Of a stretch of DNA of 64,000 nucleotides, positions 37,801-50,276 are shown one piece after another; position 1 is the first letter of the stretch; each line of letters starts with the position of its first letter. This DNA is from Aotearoamyces nothofagi (Eukaryota > Ascomycota > Leotiomycetes > Leotiales > Tympanidaceae). The stretch is from the NCBI GenBank assembly GCA_015345905.1, contig JADDTR010000003.1, positions 1,302,001 through 1,366,000 of the forward strand, given 5' to 3'. The translations under genes and the position numbers were made by a program. The notes beneath the pieces are model-generated. The model was not told the DNA's origin. It worked only from the letters and a program-made list of their open reading frames with translations, and made no database searches.

Positions 37801-38797
37801 AAGTCCCCGGAAGAATCAGCGTTTGCCCACCTTTAAAGGAAGCGAGATACAAAATACGAAAATGAACCAAATTATGAGGAGGTCGAGGATCTCGAAACGA
37901 CCAGTTGGGCAATTCTCTTCATTAGCTCTCGTTCCATCGGCATTCTATTCATTGACGCTGCCGACTCCTACGGAGCGTGATAAAAGGGAAGACTTGATGG
38001 GATCTACTTCTTCTCAGACATCGGCGACTTTGCAAAGTGCAGAAAACGAAAATGAACCGCTTCCTGCCGCTGATCTAACAGCACCCGTATCTGTATTAGA
38101 GTCTGCGAAAATACTCTCGACAGCATCTTCGAAGTTGTCATACCTGATTAACCAAGTTCTTAAATTCTACTTGGATGAAAAAATCATAATTTTCTACGAA
38201 ACCAACAATGTTGCGTATTACATTGCCCAGTCTCTAGAGGCTGTCGGAGTCGAGCATCTGATTTATGCCAAAACCTTGAGTTCTGATCGCCGAGCCCAGT
38301 ATCTCGTCACTTTCAATACAACTCCAAGGTTTCGATGTTTATTGATGGATATCAGTCAGGCAGCATTTGGTCTAGATGTCTCTACTGCTAGCCGAGTCTA
38401 CTTTGTTAACCCAGTAATCAGCAAGCAGGTCGAGGCACAGGCTGTAAAGCGTGCTCACAGAATAGGTCAGACACGACCCGTGTACGTTGAGACCTTGGTA
38501 TTACTTTCAAGCATCGAGGAAGTGATTATTGAGCGCCGAAAGTCGATGAGTAACGATGAGCAGAAGAAATGCAAGACTGTGCTCGATGACCAGACAATGT
38601 TTGATTGGATTAAGAACGTCCGATTCGTTCCACTCCCTAACATCCAGGTAGCTGGTCCGGAGCAAATGGCTACGCTGGAGACCCCACAGCCTGCCTTCGG
38701 CCATCATCTAGATGCTGCAGCACATGACCCTGACTCTGGTCTTATTATGGAGGATTTCAGTGCCAAGTCCAAGCGACGGAAAACAAAACACTTTTGA
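34853..38797 (+). CDS. SNF2-family DEAD-like helicase
   Basis: Five exons: 34853-34900, 34950-35952, 36008-36756, 36813-37182 and 37239-38797; 1242 aa, with all joins in frame. Motif I is ICAETMGLGKTL (about residue 320). Motif II reads TDEGH (about 537), the variant shared with Rad5/HLTF-type proteins in place of DEAH. Motif III is SGTPTPG. The C-terminal helicase lobe ends with VKRAHRIGQTRPVYVETL (about 1129). A wide insertion between the lobes is Ser- and Lys-rich, with segments such as RSRSRSMK and RRSRISKRP. The protein would remodel chromatin or clear proteins from DNA using ATP; no HIRAN or RING domain is visible, so Rad5 itself is unlikely. Coding-like sequence continues after the stop in other frames (38798-39112). 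Confidence 0.9.
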
Positions 38798-39112
38798 GTC
38801 CATTGACATAGTTCCCGAGGGATTCGGTGCTTTATCCATCAATATGTCATCGGGTAAGAAGCGAAAGCAGCTTAGGTCCCTTATCGACAACCAAGAGTCG
38901 CACGTATCTGGAGTCCCTGGGTTCAAGAGTTTAATAACTTATCTGAAGGACAAAAAACCAAATTCCTTCCGGACGTAGAAAAATACAGCTTGGTGCAAAT
39001 AAATGACGGTGATGCAGGTGATAAGTTGAAGTTTCCAACACCAAAGACGACAGCAAGCCTAGTGAATATGAAACCCTTAATTGTCAAGTTCAAACTTCCA
39101 AAGGATCCATAA
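38798..39112 (+). other. Coding-like tail after the SNF2 stop codon
   Basis: Directly after the stop, two frames have protein-like composition. One runs FESIDIVPEGFGALSINMSS to about 38976. Another runs from about 38908 through WSPWVQEFNNLSEGQKTKFL and ends in LIVKFKLPKDP with TAA 39110-39112. I find no splice pair that joins them to the helicase in frame. They may be a lost C-terminal extension or an unrecognised last exon. Confidence 0.35.
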
Positions 39113-39763
39113 ACCACAGGTAGCAGCTACTTCAGATAGAATGGCCTTAACAAGGAACCCGTATCTGGTTCAGATAGTCCTTTGAGTCCACACTCTGTGT
39201 CTACGAGACAGGTAGCAGAAATATCTCCCGACTCTGACTGTCTCACAAATTGGAGTTACTCTAATTGGCCAAGTCTGTACTGCAAAATTTATTGGCGTTC
39301 TGCTCTTATACGTTGTCCTTAATACTTATCCTTGTTTTATTGTTGTAGAGCTCGTTATTTTCATGATAGCGTACACAAGATGGCCTGTATCCGCAAATAT
39401 GTGTTGTATGGTCTACGAGAGGCGTGTTAATGACTTACTGACTAGAGAGCTGGTCAGATAGCATTGAGATAGAGATTGGCAGACCCAGAGATTTGGCAGG
39501 CTCTTACACCCAATGACTGATTTGTACGAGACTATAGGAATAAGAACGTGCAAACACAATTAGTTATAATGTGCAAGTAATGTGGAAACACGACGAGAAG
39601 TAGTATTTGTACCACTGCTACCTATACACAATCTAACCCGTACCTGCCCCAAGTATAAACCAGTGCTTCCCCTCCATATACGCTCGACACCTAGGATCCT
39701 TTGTTTGCTTTTCGCGATCTTGCGTAACGATTAATAGTTCATGCTACTTAGAATCTGTCTGTA
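39113..39763. other. Convergent intergenic space
   Basis: Between the SNF2 gene and the UBR1 stop codon. AT-rich, no gene seen. Confidence 0.5.
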
Positions 39764-42700
39764 TCAAATGGTCTCCCACCCGCCATTATTAATGTCCGCC
39801 TCCAACTTCCTGCTAATGACGCTTGGCACGCCATGTTGTAGCCAGACATTCCTGAGCAAGGCGTCATATCTTTTCTGGTGTAAGAACAGTTGCCTTCCAT
39901 GTCGCAATCCAGGATCCACCTCGCCGTATTTGTCGATATAAGGCGCGACCATCCAGCTACCGGACGTGTGGTGCAGGTAGAAGACTGTGCATTTTCGGAT
40001 GTTAATGAAGAGGCCGATGTCTCGTTGACACCTGAGCAAACATTAGCATTAATGACCTTCGTGATGGTAATTCTGATGCTGTGATAGAGAGAGGGAATAG
40101 TTAATGGCTTACTTTCGCATATGCTGTTGGCCCCCACCTATCTGGCTTGGTGGTCGGCCACGTGACCCGCCTTCTTCCTTAAGACAGCAGATTGACTGAC
40201 CACAGAAAATCTCGCCGCAGAAGAGGCATAACATGGGGTCTGTCACATCCTTACCTGTAGTCGGACAGCGGCGTTTCATCGTCTCCTCCATGAGTGTATC
40301 GTAATTTTTGGGAAGTCCTATTAGCTCATAAATTACTGGATGAGAAACCATAATGTCATCGGCTTGAGGTTGTTCAGGGCATAGACCACCTCTCCACTTT
40401 GCTTGGTGGTGCATCCAGCCAGCGATAATGCACTGTGTTTCAGATATCTCATCTAGCTTTTGTGTGCTGAGTTCGCCGAGCTCTGCGCAACAGTCATCGA
40501 ATGATGGAAGACGAAGAGCATCGGTCAAACGGTCAAGCTCATCGGCATCTGGACTTGAAGATACGTAACTATTGAAGTGTATTCCATAACGGACATAGAG
40601 TAGCAAGGCAGTTTTGCGGAGGAATACCAACGCATACTTTTGCACGAATTCTCTGCAAGAGCCAATATCGCGTACCCATGGCTGGTCGAAGCCGCGCCTG
40701 GATGAATCTTGACCAGCTCCCATTCCAGATTGAGACATTAAGTAATTATCGATGTCAACTCTGGTGACGGTCGCGCATGCGCTACGAAAGGAAGCATATT
40801 GATCACCAGGTTGTGAGCCGGGTAGGACGCCAGTCCATGATAGCCACTGCTCAGACGGCATGTTGCGACCCATAGCGAGAATAACCTTGACAATTTCTGC
40901 AATATAGCAGAGACGGACAACGTGGATGATATCGATTCCTAGCACACTGGTTAGGCAAAATGAAGCTTCAGTGAGAAAGACAAATGTGTCTAGATTCAGT
41001 AACGCATTGTATCCGTGCATCTCCTCAACCATATCAAGCGTGAAGATCTGAGGATGCCCAACAAAGAGCTGGAATAATTGGCGTTCATGGTCTTGGGCAA
41101 ACTCAGACGCTGCTCGGTTATTTCCTGAAAATTTGAGGCCACCAACAGTTACGTAAGATATGGCCGTCTCAGCGAGGATACGAAGGTGTGTCAAATATTG
41201 CTGAGGAACCTTTTCGATAAATGTCGAGCAAGATTCCGAATCAATTCCACGTTGTTGGATTTCAATAGCGGAGATTGAAAAGCCTAGAGCCTGAACGAGA
41301 GTGTCAGTGGAATGTATATCATCACGTTCCTGCTGCTCATGGTCGTATATATGGTGAGTAGGCAGTTTGTTCCTCCTCATTGTCTCGCCTAGCCTACGAT
41401 ATACAGCCACAAGTTCAATCATAGCTGCATCAGTAACTTCAAAAGAATGGCCAACAGCCCCATTTACATCTGGCAAAATATCTGGTGGAAAGGCCCCGGG
41501 GGTCATTGCTGGTAAAGCCATGTTTTGAAAAGGTGTCCTGGACACGGCTGGAGTTGGAGAAGATGCCTGGGCCAACCATGCCTCAGATTGCAACTGAGAC
41601 AATTTGCCTGCTAGTGGTGACATTATGTTTTCTCCATTGTACTTGACAAATAAGTCATAGTGTTGAGAAGTGATACTGGCGTGACCATGACTTCCAGATT
41701 CTGCACTCTTTTGTGCTTTTTTGATCATAGGACCGAGTACCGATGATAGCCAGTACTCATATGGAACTGTTGGGACTAAAACACTGGGGTATGACTCTTC
41801 TTTGCCTTTCCATATGATTGGAAGGAATGCATTGCCCTGAGCTTTGCAAAGAGGGCATACGAATTCGTTTAGATCGAGCCTTTCCGGGTGGTGTCTCGCG
41901 ATTTGGTGTGAATGTCTTCGATGCGACGCCTCGTAGTAGAGTTCAAAGCATTTATAATGCATAATATGCCCACAGCCAACAGAGACTGGACCGGGTCGAG
42001 TCATACTGGAAGGGAAGCCTCTGCCAATGACCTGTCGCTCGGTAAACACTTCGGTTCCGTTGGATGTGACCTTCCGGACTTGCTCCCGGTTTTCACCAGC
42101 AAGACCAAAAGGCCTGATTGCATCGGCGGATCTATCAAGATTAGACGGTACACATGCTGCTTCGCGTACAAAGTCAGGATCTGTGAAGACAGTTTGACGT
42201 AGTATCCGGCTTTCTGTAAGCATTGCAAATGTTCCATAAGGCCGCGTGTCGTTCGTCTCTTCCTGACAGAGAATGCATGTACCTGATGGATATTTCCAGA
42301 AATTCTTATGCTCTTCTGCTTCAGACGCCATTTCTTCATCGCTCATTTCATCTTTTCCTTCCTCTTCACCCCAATCAATGTCCCCTTGGTTGTCAAGGAA
42401 GTTTCTTTGCTGCTGTTTAAATTGGGCCATTACTTTGGCCTGTCGTTCAAGCGCAGCTTTCTTCTTCTTTTCTCGCTCTTCGCCAGCGTTACTATTCGCC
42501 GGTGAAGCAGTAGATACCCTATCAGCAGGAACACCAAGGCGCACGAATGCAGTCTCGAAAGTTCGGGGTCTCTTCTGCTTCATACGTTTGAGAACGAGGC
42601 TGATTTTCGGGTGGCATGCTTTGAATGAATCTTTGGTAGACATCATCTCCAAGATCGCAACAATCGTCTTGGCTTGTGGGGCATCGTGCATGAAGTTACT

Positions 42701-45700
42701 TCGGGCAGTTCGTGTCAAAGCAATGTGGATAAACGAGTCCAATGGCTCTCCTGATGTTTCGTCATCCTTAGTCTTATCTTCCGAAATTGCAATGAGCACC
42801 AGATGAAGAACTACCTGGAGGAACGCTTCAACTCTCGTAGCTGGAACACTCGGGGTCAAGCTTTGTGCCTTAAGCGGATATAGTAACGAGTAGTAGATGA
42901 TCTGAGCAAATATGCCTGTCCCGGTGAAGGCAGGCATATCAATGAAGATTCCTGATTCAATTGGCCGGAGTTTTGGTTCAAACACGATCTCCGTAGCTGG
43001 TTTACCAGTCTTCTTTGCCATCCATGCTCTGTATGCATTCTCTGACTCTTCTCTCTGGTTCTTATTATAATGGGCAATATATGGATCGATGTCCTCCATG
43101 AAATGCTCCTTCAGTTCAAAAGTACCGACGTCAGACAAGCCCTCTGGAGCTTTAAAAGTAGTCATCTCATCAAGAATATCTTGACATTCTTCTTGTTCCT
43201 GAAACTTGTCAGGTAGCTTACTGCAGATCTCAGAGAATGATAGTGGCTTGAAGCAAAGGACATGAGTAATGTCTCGTCTCATAGCTAGCATATGCGGATT
43301 TGGTTCGTTTTCAATGGAGATGAGGGAAGTCCGATCGCTTAGTAGAACGATTAAGAGGTGAATAAGATCCTCGGCGACATCTAAGTGCTGGTTGTCATCA
43401 AGCACGTCTGACTTCTGCTCATAGATGCCCTTCATCCACATTTCCATACCGTAACGGTCGATCATCGACGCCAAAACTCGGCTTGGGGGGCATACGACCA
43501 TGGCAGTTTGCAGCAGAAAAATGTCTCGATGATGAGAGACATCGCGCTGAGCGACCCCTCGGTATGTACCAGCTTGGTGCCTCAAACTCATCCCATTCCG
43601 AACCCACATACTCGCCTTCATCTGAGCAAGCCACGCACAAACTCGCAGCGGATAGTCAAAAGCTGCCATAAGATGGTCTTCTGGACTATATTCACGCAAT
43701 GGCATCACTCTCTGGCCCATAGCCTTCGGCTTCTGTATCAGCTCCTCCGTGGTGAAGGTAAGCAGCTGCCTGAGTTCCTGACGAGACATGCTTTTGCCGC
43801 ACTCGATAAGCCATGAAAGTGTGTAATGAAGAGCGTGATGGAAGCTAATAGGCTGCTCCTCGACTATAAATTTGACAACGCTGTACTCTAAAGGATCTGG
43901 GTTGTCAAACTCGTAATCGGTGACCTTTTTGAACCTGATCTCTTCCTTAATCTCGGAACTTTCGAATCGTTTGCGCTCTGTGCCGAGGGAATTTAAAATA
44001 ACTGATTTTGCAGTGAAGCGTATAGCTCTTGCTATGCTGCTCATATCTGCTCCTTTATTCCACTTGAACGACTCAGAGAACTGACGACACAGGCGATTAA
44101 TTTCACGAGTGACCAGAGATGCGCTAATCCACGCGTCTGTCTCGTACTCAACATGTTCCCCCACAGCTCTCACATTAGGGCATATCCCTTGGTGAAGTTT
44201 AACTAGGTCAAGAAACTGCATCATGTAACGGTCATCCGTTCGAAGTTTCTCCTGAACATGATCGGAGCCAAATAAATACCTCAAGTCCATAAAGAAATGA
44301 TACATGCGACGATTAGTCACAGACCCAGTCTCGAACTTGAGTACAGCATTTGGGTTAATCTCGAAGGGGAAACCAACCTGTCGTGCGGTCAAGAATGTAA
44401 ATAGAATGGCCATCAGGTGGGTCAAAAAGTTTCCTCTTTCCACAATTTCGGAAGTGATGGATGGTGTCGTTAGCATCTGTAACGAAATGTTGATGATTGA
44501 GTGATCTGGCTCTCGATCTGCGATCAAATATAGCTGCGCAAGTAGAGTGTAGAGTCCGGCGAAGCGTAGTCCAAGGACACGCTTAAATTGTGGGATGGTA
44601 ACCACTGTTGAGATATATAGATCACGAAGATCTATTCGTACCTTTTTCCACATTCTTAAGTCGAAAAGTATCATCCAATCAAGCCGGACTCTCTCCCAAA
44701 GATCTTCATGCAAAGGTATAGAGTCATGGCCAGTGAAAGACTCTGGAGTCTCAAGCCAGTAGTGTGGCGGCTTCCCGACTTTTGCTAGACCCCCCTGCTT
44801 CATTCCGGGAGTTTTAGGGATCTCCATGTTGGCTTTAGCGTAAATATTAGGAGGGATAAGGGGTTCCGCAGTATCAGAATCCGAGGGAGTCAACTCCCTC
44901 TCCCGGCCAGGTCTATGAGGATCCGAAGGTGGTGGCGGTGGCGGCGGAGGCGGCGGAGGAGGATAGCCGGCCATGGTGGCCTCCTGGGTTTCAAGAGCTG
45001 TATCATCTTCCGTCATATCAACATCTCCGTCAGTATCCATATCCATCCGTGCCTCGATCTCGACCATCATAACATCCATTATTATATCCATTTCATCCTC
45101 ATCATCATTAACATTGTTATCCTCGCCGTCCTCATCGCGATCTTCTTCATCGTCATCATCGCTGTCATCATCCGAGGTCTGCGCTGCAGCAGCGGCCTGT
45201 TGCCGCAATATTTGTGCCTGCCGTATAAACATGTTTTCACGTCCGTTTATTCGATCATCCAACTCCTGGTCATCGAGACCATCCTTCCCAACCATAGCAT
45301 TGCTTGCCTCACTACCAGCATGCCATGCTTTGAGCATCTCTTCGCAGACAACATGGCGTAAAATACTATGATCATCGCCGACACTGCAGCCAGCTATGTC
45401 CCCTAGCCACTCAATGATACTACCACACATTTGTTCCCGAAATGTATCCCTTGCTGACCGAATACTGACCGTGACTTTGATTTGTTCAATGATTTTTGAC
45501 ACTTGAAGTAATTTCTCAATATTTGTATCATACTTAACTATCGTCCGACCCACATCATCAGTCTCGTGAGCTCGGGCAAGTGCTTCTGATGTTTTGACTT
45601 TGCATGCTCGTGCGACCTGGTCCCGTACTTCGTTTACGGTGTGCTTTTCATCGTTCCATAGCAACAGCGCATATTCGATAGGCTCTTCGACGATATCACC

Positions 45701-46396
45701 ACGGTAATAAGACGATGTAAGTCGTGACATGCGCTCATTATCCTTGATACTCTCAACCGTTTTTGGCATTCGAAGGTGTTCTGGAGAGCAAGAAATAACA
45801 TCACATATGTAATCGAACGCCCGCCCAATTGTCATGCGTATGCTTTCAAGAAGCTCGTCCGGCAGCCCAGCTGCTTCCTTTGCTTTCCCTGCTCTCCTTG
45901 ATTTATGCTCGCTTTCGCTGTGGATCGAACAATGTATGGGTAGGCGCCATGCCTCTGGGTCTCCACAATCGCAGCAGCCACTATTCCCTGGGGATATACT
46001 GATGTACACCATATGTCCGGTATGATCCGACGAGTCATAGCATTTACTGCATAGTACACATGTATCGTCTGCACTACATGTCTTACATCTGTATGTAGCT
46101 TCGCCGCTTTTGAATATGTGACCACATGCCTTCCCTCTCGCGCCCTCTGTGTATTCAGCCCCGTCTACCGCGCCTTGTGCTTGTCGAAGTTTCCATACAC
46201 CATTTGGGGCAGGCCTGTGGCCTTCGGGAAATAGTAATCGCATGTATTTGTCTTGCCCTCCTGCGAGAGACCAGAATAGGTTGTATAGAAGCGCTCTGTG
46301 GGCTGGCTCATTGTACCGGTTCTTGTATACGCGGGGAAGATCTCGCAAAAATTCGCAAAGCTGACGTTCCTGAGTCGTCATGTTTATGCTTTCCAT
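39764..46396 (-). CDS. UBR1: UBR1, N-end rule E3 ubiquitin ligase
   Basis: Exons 46396-40113 and 40031-39764 around an 81-nt intron; 2183 aa. Domains in order: UBR box (residues about 89-160: CGHIFKSGEATYRCKTC... CCDCGDPEAW), which reads basic N-degrons; a ClpS-like N-domain (about 235-320: EYALLLWNDEKHTVNE) for bulky hydrophobic N-degrons; an acidic stretch and a run of proline near 478-490; and a long helical body. The RING-H2 lies at about 1375-1515 (CILCQEETND... CGHIMHYKCFELYYE... FVCPLCKAQ). The C-terminal UBR autoinhibitory domain includes LFCGEIFCGQSICC and ends GGWETI after the second exon. With an E2 such as Rad6 it marks substrates for the proteasome. The small C-terminal exon restores the family ending, which supports the intron. 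Confidence 0.96.
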
Positions 46397-47008
46397 CTAG
46401 TTTGCTTCATGGGATGCGTTCTGGTTCGTCAGTGCTCTTTTGATGAGGTCTGACCATTTGACTTCGTTTTGTATATACATTTGATGCACCGAGACTGATA
46501 GCGATAAGGGCGCTTATGAAACTGCGGCGAAACCTGGGGAGTTTATTTATCAGCTTGTCAAAACTCGCTGTACAGCTGCTCCAAGTATAGGTGGCGCCTT
46601 GAAGATTGAAAAGGAAGATATTTGAAATCCTTTACAGCGATATTGCTTAAAGTGACACTTGGGCATTTACGGTGGTTGTTGATCAGACGTGGCAAGCGAG
46701 ATCTGATGTCAATACTGCCTACTGCTTAGATAGATTTTATTACTCTACCTAACAACTCTTTAAAGTTCACATGCACACAAAGGAAATCAAGTAAGGTGCG
46801 AAAGGCGACTAGGTTGCCACTGACAACTAGGTAGAGTTTCACAAATGGGTCGAGATTCACAGATTGGCAATATAAGGTGCAGTCGTTCAACAGAGATTTA
46901 TGGGGGATCGAAGTTGATTTGTTATACACTGCCTTTATACAGCTTCCACCTAATCATGCTCTCTAAAGTTCTTCCATTGCAAAGCGAAATGTTCCCTCCC
47001 AGTATTGC
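46397..47008. promoter_or_regulatory. UBR1 upstream region and QCR9 3' flank
   Basis: Both flanking genes are on the minus strand. This 612-bp space holds the UBR1 promoter next to 46396 and the QCR9 3' end near 47008. No further gene seen. Confidence 0.5.
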
Positions 47009-47446
47009 CTACTCGTCATCGTCGCCATCGCCGCTCTCGACGTACCTCGCCCGGATATCCTTCCATTGCCGCTAAGTAAAAATGTTAGCCCAAAGCCCTC
47101 CAAATATGGTAGAAGTAGACTCGCAGACATACCCCCTTGTTGATTGAGTCCCAGATTCTGTCTGTTACCGTGTCATACGCTCTACATGGTACGTCAGTTG
47201 CCATCCACCTAAAGGGATCAGAGCAACTTACATCTCGAACCCGAAGGCACCGGCGAAGACAACACCAAGAAACACATAGTTCCTTCGGAAAAGGAAGCTG
47301 CAGGGTATGTTAGAAGAGTCGGAGTGCACCGGTTGTTGTCGGGAAGAAGGTGACTTGCTTGTAAATTGGTCGTGCTGCCTAGAAAATGAGCAATTAGTTG
47401 CTGTGCACACACTATAATTAGAAGAACTCGAACTTACGGCTGCCAT
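47009..47446 (-). CDS. QCR9: Cytochrome bc1 complex subunit 9
   Basis: Five exons for 68 residues: 47446-47438, 47378-47359, 47297-47232, 47181-47133 and 47071-47009. The spliced protein begins MAAAARPIYNFLFRRNYVFL, has one membrane helix (VFLGVVFAGAFGF) and ends in the conserved IWDSINKGRQWKDIRARY plus an acidic tail. Qcr9 is a small single-helix subunit of respiratory complex III in the mitochondrial inner membrane, next to the Rieske protein and cytochrome c1. The second intron only gives the right frame if its donor is GC (ACAA|GCAAGT, 47358), so it is a GC-AG intron. Its acceptor is CTGCAG, with a CTAAC branch. The gene is divergent from PYM (274 bp apart). Confidence 0.9.
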
Positions 47447-47720
47447 TGTAAGATTTTGAGGAATACAATCGCAAGGAGTTGGGTAGTTAGCGGTTGCAGA
47501 GGATGTTGTAGAGGTGAAGATCAAGTTTGGCGTTCCTTACCTTCTATACTTCCGGGCATTGCCGAACTTCTGATTGGTCCGTCGGATCCGAAACTCGACA
47601 GCACGAATTTAATCATCAACCCTCAGCCTCGTCGAGAATTATACAAAGCGGCGAAATATAATTGGCAGAAGAGTTTTGGACTACGAATATTTTCGTGAAA
47701 GGGACAGTCGCTCTGCCAAG

Positions 47721-48326
47721 ATGCCATCTGTCGTAACTCCGTCCAAATCAGGCATCATCGAGGCCTCGACTGGTGAAAGACATATTCCCTCCTCAGTGCG
47801 ACCTGACGGCACAAAGCGGAAAGAGATTAAGATCCGGCCAGGATACAAGCCACCGGAAGATGTCGAAGTTTATAAGAATCGTACGGCAGAGGGATTTAGG
47901 ACGAGGGGTAGCGGGGGAGTCCCAGGAGCAGAAGGATTGAAGGATGATTCAGTAGAGTCGAGCTCAGCAACAAACAAAAATGCGAAAAGACGAGAAGCAA
48001 GGAAAAAAGCAAAGGCTTTGGACGATACTGTAGGAGATACGGAGGCTTTGAAGCAGCATACAGATTTGTCTGGAAAGGACAATTGGCGGAAGAGCGGGAC
48101 AGATCAGGACGAGCCGATTGATCTCGAGATTGAGAAGGAGAAAAGAGCTCGCAATTTGAAGAAGAAGCTCAAGCAAGCAAAGGAATTGAGGGAAAAGAAA
48201 GAAGAAGGTGCTGCTCTACTACCAGAGCAATTTGCTAAGGTTATAAAAATCAATGAACTGATCCGGGAACTGGACGCACTTGGTTTCGACGCCGAAGGAG
48301 AGCCTAAGAGCAAGGAAGAGATGTAG
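47721..48326 (+). CDS. PYM homologue, Mago-Y14 partner
   Basis: A single exon of 201 aa. The N-terminal Mago-binding segment is well kept: ASTGERHIPSSVRPDGT, then KRKEIKIRPGYKPPEDVEVY. A long Lys/Glu-rich coiled region (KRREARKKAKALDD, RARNLKKKLKQAKELREKK) and a C-terminal helix KVIKINELIRELDALGFD follow. In animals PYM/WIBG binds Mago-Y14 and the ribosome to strip exon junction complexes during translation. The ATG at 47721 is chosen because the conserved block starts 11 residues after it and no upstream ATG is in frame. It is convergent with the WD40 gene. Confidence 0.88.
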   Translation: MPSVVTPSKSGIIEASTGERHIPSSVRPDGTKRKEIKIRPGYKPPEDVEVYKNRTAEGFRTRGSGGVPGAEGLKDDSVESSSATNKNAKRREARKKAKALDDTVGDTEALKQHTDLSGKDNWRKSGTDQDEPIDLEIEKEKRARNLKKKLKQAKELREKKEEGAALLPEQFAKVIKINELIRELDALGFDAEGEPKSKEEM

Positions 48327-48516
48327 AAATCGATGATTATACGATATATTAGCATTGGCAATATGGGCTATTGGCATGGGGATATTGCTTGGGCGTGATG
48401 GAGCGGGGCTTGCGACGACATTTACATTAAACACGGCGTTTGGGAGATATCGCCTTGAGCCACATTGCAGTAAAGTAGCAAATCTCAGAAGGTTACAGAT
48501 CTTCATCTTATCATTG

Positions 48517-49935
48517 TCATTCAACCATCGCTTCCGGCGATTCCGAAATCTCTCGCCGCACCGGTATATCTTCATATTCCGGTTTGGCATCTTCCTCATC
48601 CTCATCGTCGTTGGACCAAATCTTGACCTTGCCATCCAGTCCGCCACTAACAATCAAATCGAGAAACGGATGCGTATCAACCCATACAGTCGGGCCATCA
48701 TGGCTATCCAGCTTCTGCAAGATGCTTTTAGTTTTCACATCCCATATTACTATGCTTCCATCTTCACTTCCAGAAACCACGAACGCCTCCTTGCCATAAA
48801 CGCCAAAAGCACCACCGATGCTATATTTATTATTCTCGTGCCCTTGATATGTCTTTTTGCAGAGGCCTTCAACATAATCCCATAGTCGCACACACCCATC
48901 CAGTGTCCATGCCAATATGAATTTGCCATTTGGAGAAAACTGGACACTGACCACTCCCGCATTGTCTTCGTGAACGATAGTCTGGAGACACTGTCCTGTC
49001 GCGGTGTCCCATATTCGACTGCATAGGTCAGTAAAGGCAATGAAAGGGGGTATATTTATATCTCACATGAGACCATCACTAGCGCAGCTGACAACCAATG
49101 TGCCATCTCTGACGAAATCGACTCCACCCACAGGATCTGAATGTGCTGGTAAACTACGCATTTGTCGACCGACACGGACATCCCACAAGAATACCGCCTC
49201 ATCATATGAGCCACTGACTAGCATATTGCCTTTTGGCGAAAATGCTATCGAGAATACATAGTTATGGTGGCCTAATAAAGGTACAGGGTGTGCCATTCCT
49301 GTCGCCCTATCCCACAGTCGTATTGTCTTGTCATCTGAACCGGAAGCTAAGGTCTGTGAATCAGGGCACCAGGCTATCGTAGAAATACCAGCAAGATGGC
49401 CCTCCAAAGTCTCCATGAGTTCGCCGGTCAATGCGTCCCATATTTTGATTGTAGCGTCTGCGGAACAACTTGCGATCCATCTACCATCTGGTGAGAACTT
49501 CACTTGCGACACACCCCGACGATGGCCATCTAGAATGGCCTTGAGTTTGTATCGCACCTTTTTTACCTTTGGCGGTGGAGATGGTGATTTGCTTGGCGTA
49601 GCATCTCCACTGCTTGCAGAGCTGCGGATAGAACGAGGGGTGCTGGATCGGCGTCTACTTCGATCACTCCTGGCATCTGTATCGGCATATGTGAAGCCAA
49701 GCTCATCAGGGCTTGGGCTCCTATCATGCATAATATCGCTAGTATTTCTGCGCCTCCGTGAATTTGAATCTTGACGCGCTGCATGACTTAATCGTTGTGG
49801 TGAGGAATTGACACCGAGCTCGTCGGGCGAACTGTACCGTGGAGTAGATGCCTCACTATCGTAGACTCGCCTTCGTTTTGCGGCATGCATGGGTACATCC
49901 GTCGGCATGCTCGCCGGCGAGTCTATGTCGGACAT
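48517..49935 (-). CDS. SWD3: WD40 protein, SWD3/WDR5-like COMPASS subunit
   Basis: Exons 49935-49067 and 49018-48517 around a 48-nt intron; 456 aa. The first 125 residues are Ser/Arg/Pro-rich and disordered. Seven WD repeats then follow, each with GH and WD marks: LDGHRRGVSQVKFSPDGRW, IKIWDALTGEL, LEGHLAGIST, IRLWDRATG, LGHHNYVFSIAFSP, VFLWDVRVG, IRIWDTATGQC, VRLWDYVEG, IVIWDVKTKS and VKIWSND. The repeat pattern and the LEGHxxGIS and NYVFxIAFSPKGNMLVSGSYDE segments match WDR5/Swd3, which holds the Set1 complex together for histone H3K4 methylation. A long Ser/Arg N-terminal extension is usual in filamentous fungi. The promoter is shared with ISC1. Confidence 0.88.
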
Positions 49936-50276
49936 TGAGGAGATGGCGATGCTGTCTCTGGTGAGCAGCAGTCTCCAAATTGTTCACTGCTCGTGACAAG
50001 GGTGCGGGATACGCGATCTAGGGATTGAGGTAAATTCTACCGAACCGTCATGGATTATCCGCTAGCGCCTACAGCAAACCTCCGGAGATGTGGCGGGATA
50101 TAAAACATTATCGTGCGTCCAATCAGTCTCAAATATGCCCCCAATAGCTTAATTCTAATATAAGAGTATATACCTTTAAACGTATATGGCTTGCTTCAAT
50201 AAATAGACGCGGATTTCTTTCAATTCTACAGTCTCAACATTATCTCTTTTATTCTACTTACGAGGCACCTGTATCC
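49936..50276. promoter_or_regulatory. Shared divergent promoter of SWD3-like and ISC1
   Basis: 341 bp between opposite start codons. The ISC1-proximal part is AT-rich with TATA-like words around 50160-50200 and a CT-rich run before the ATG. Confidence 0.5.

Noticed and set aside
44915-45371. Two long frames antisense to UBR1
   Set aside because: They come from the low-complexity acidic and proline-coding stretch of UBR1 read backwards.
48355-48885. 176-codon plus-strand frame
   Set aside because: Antisense shadow of the WD40 gene's last repeats.
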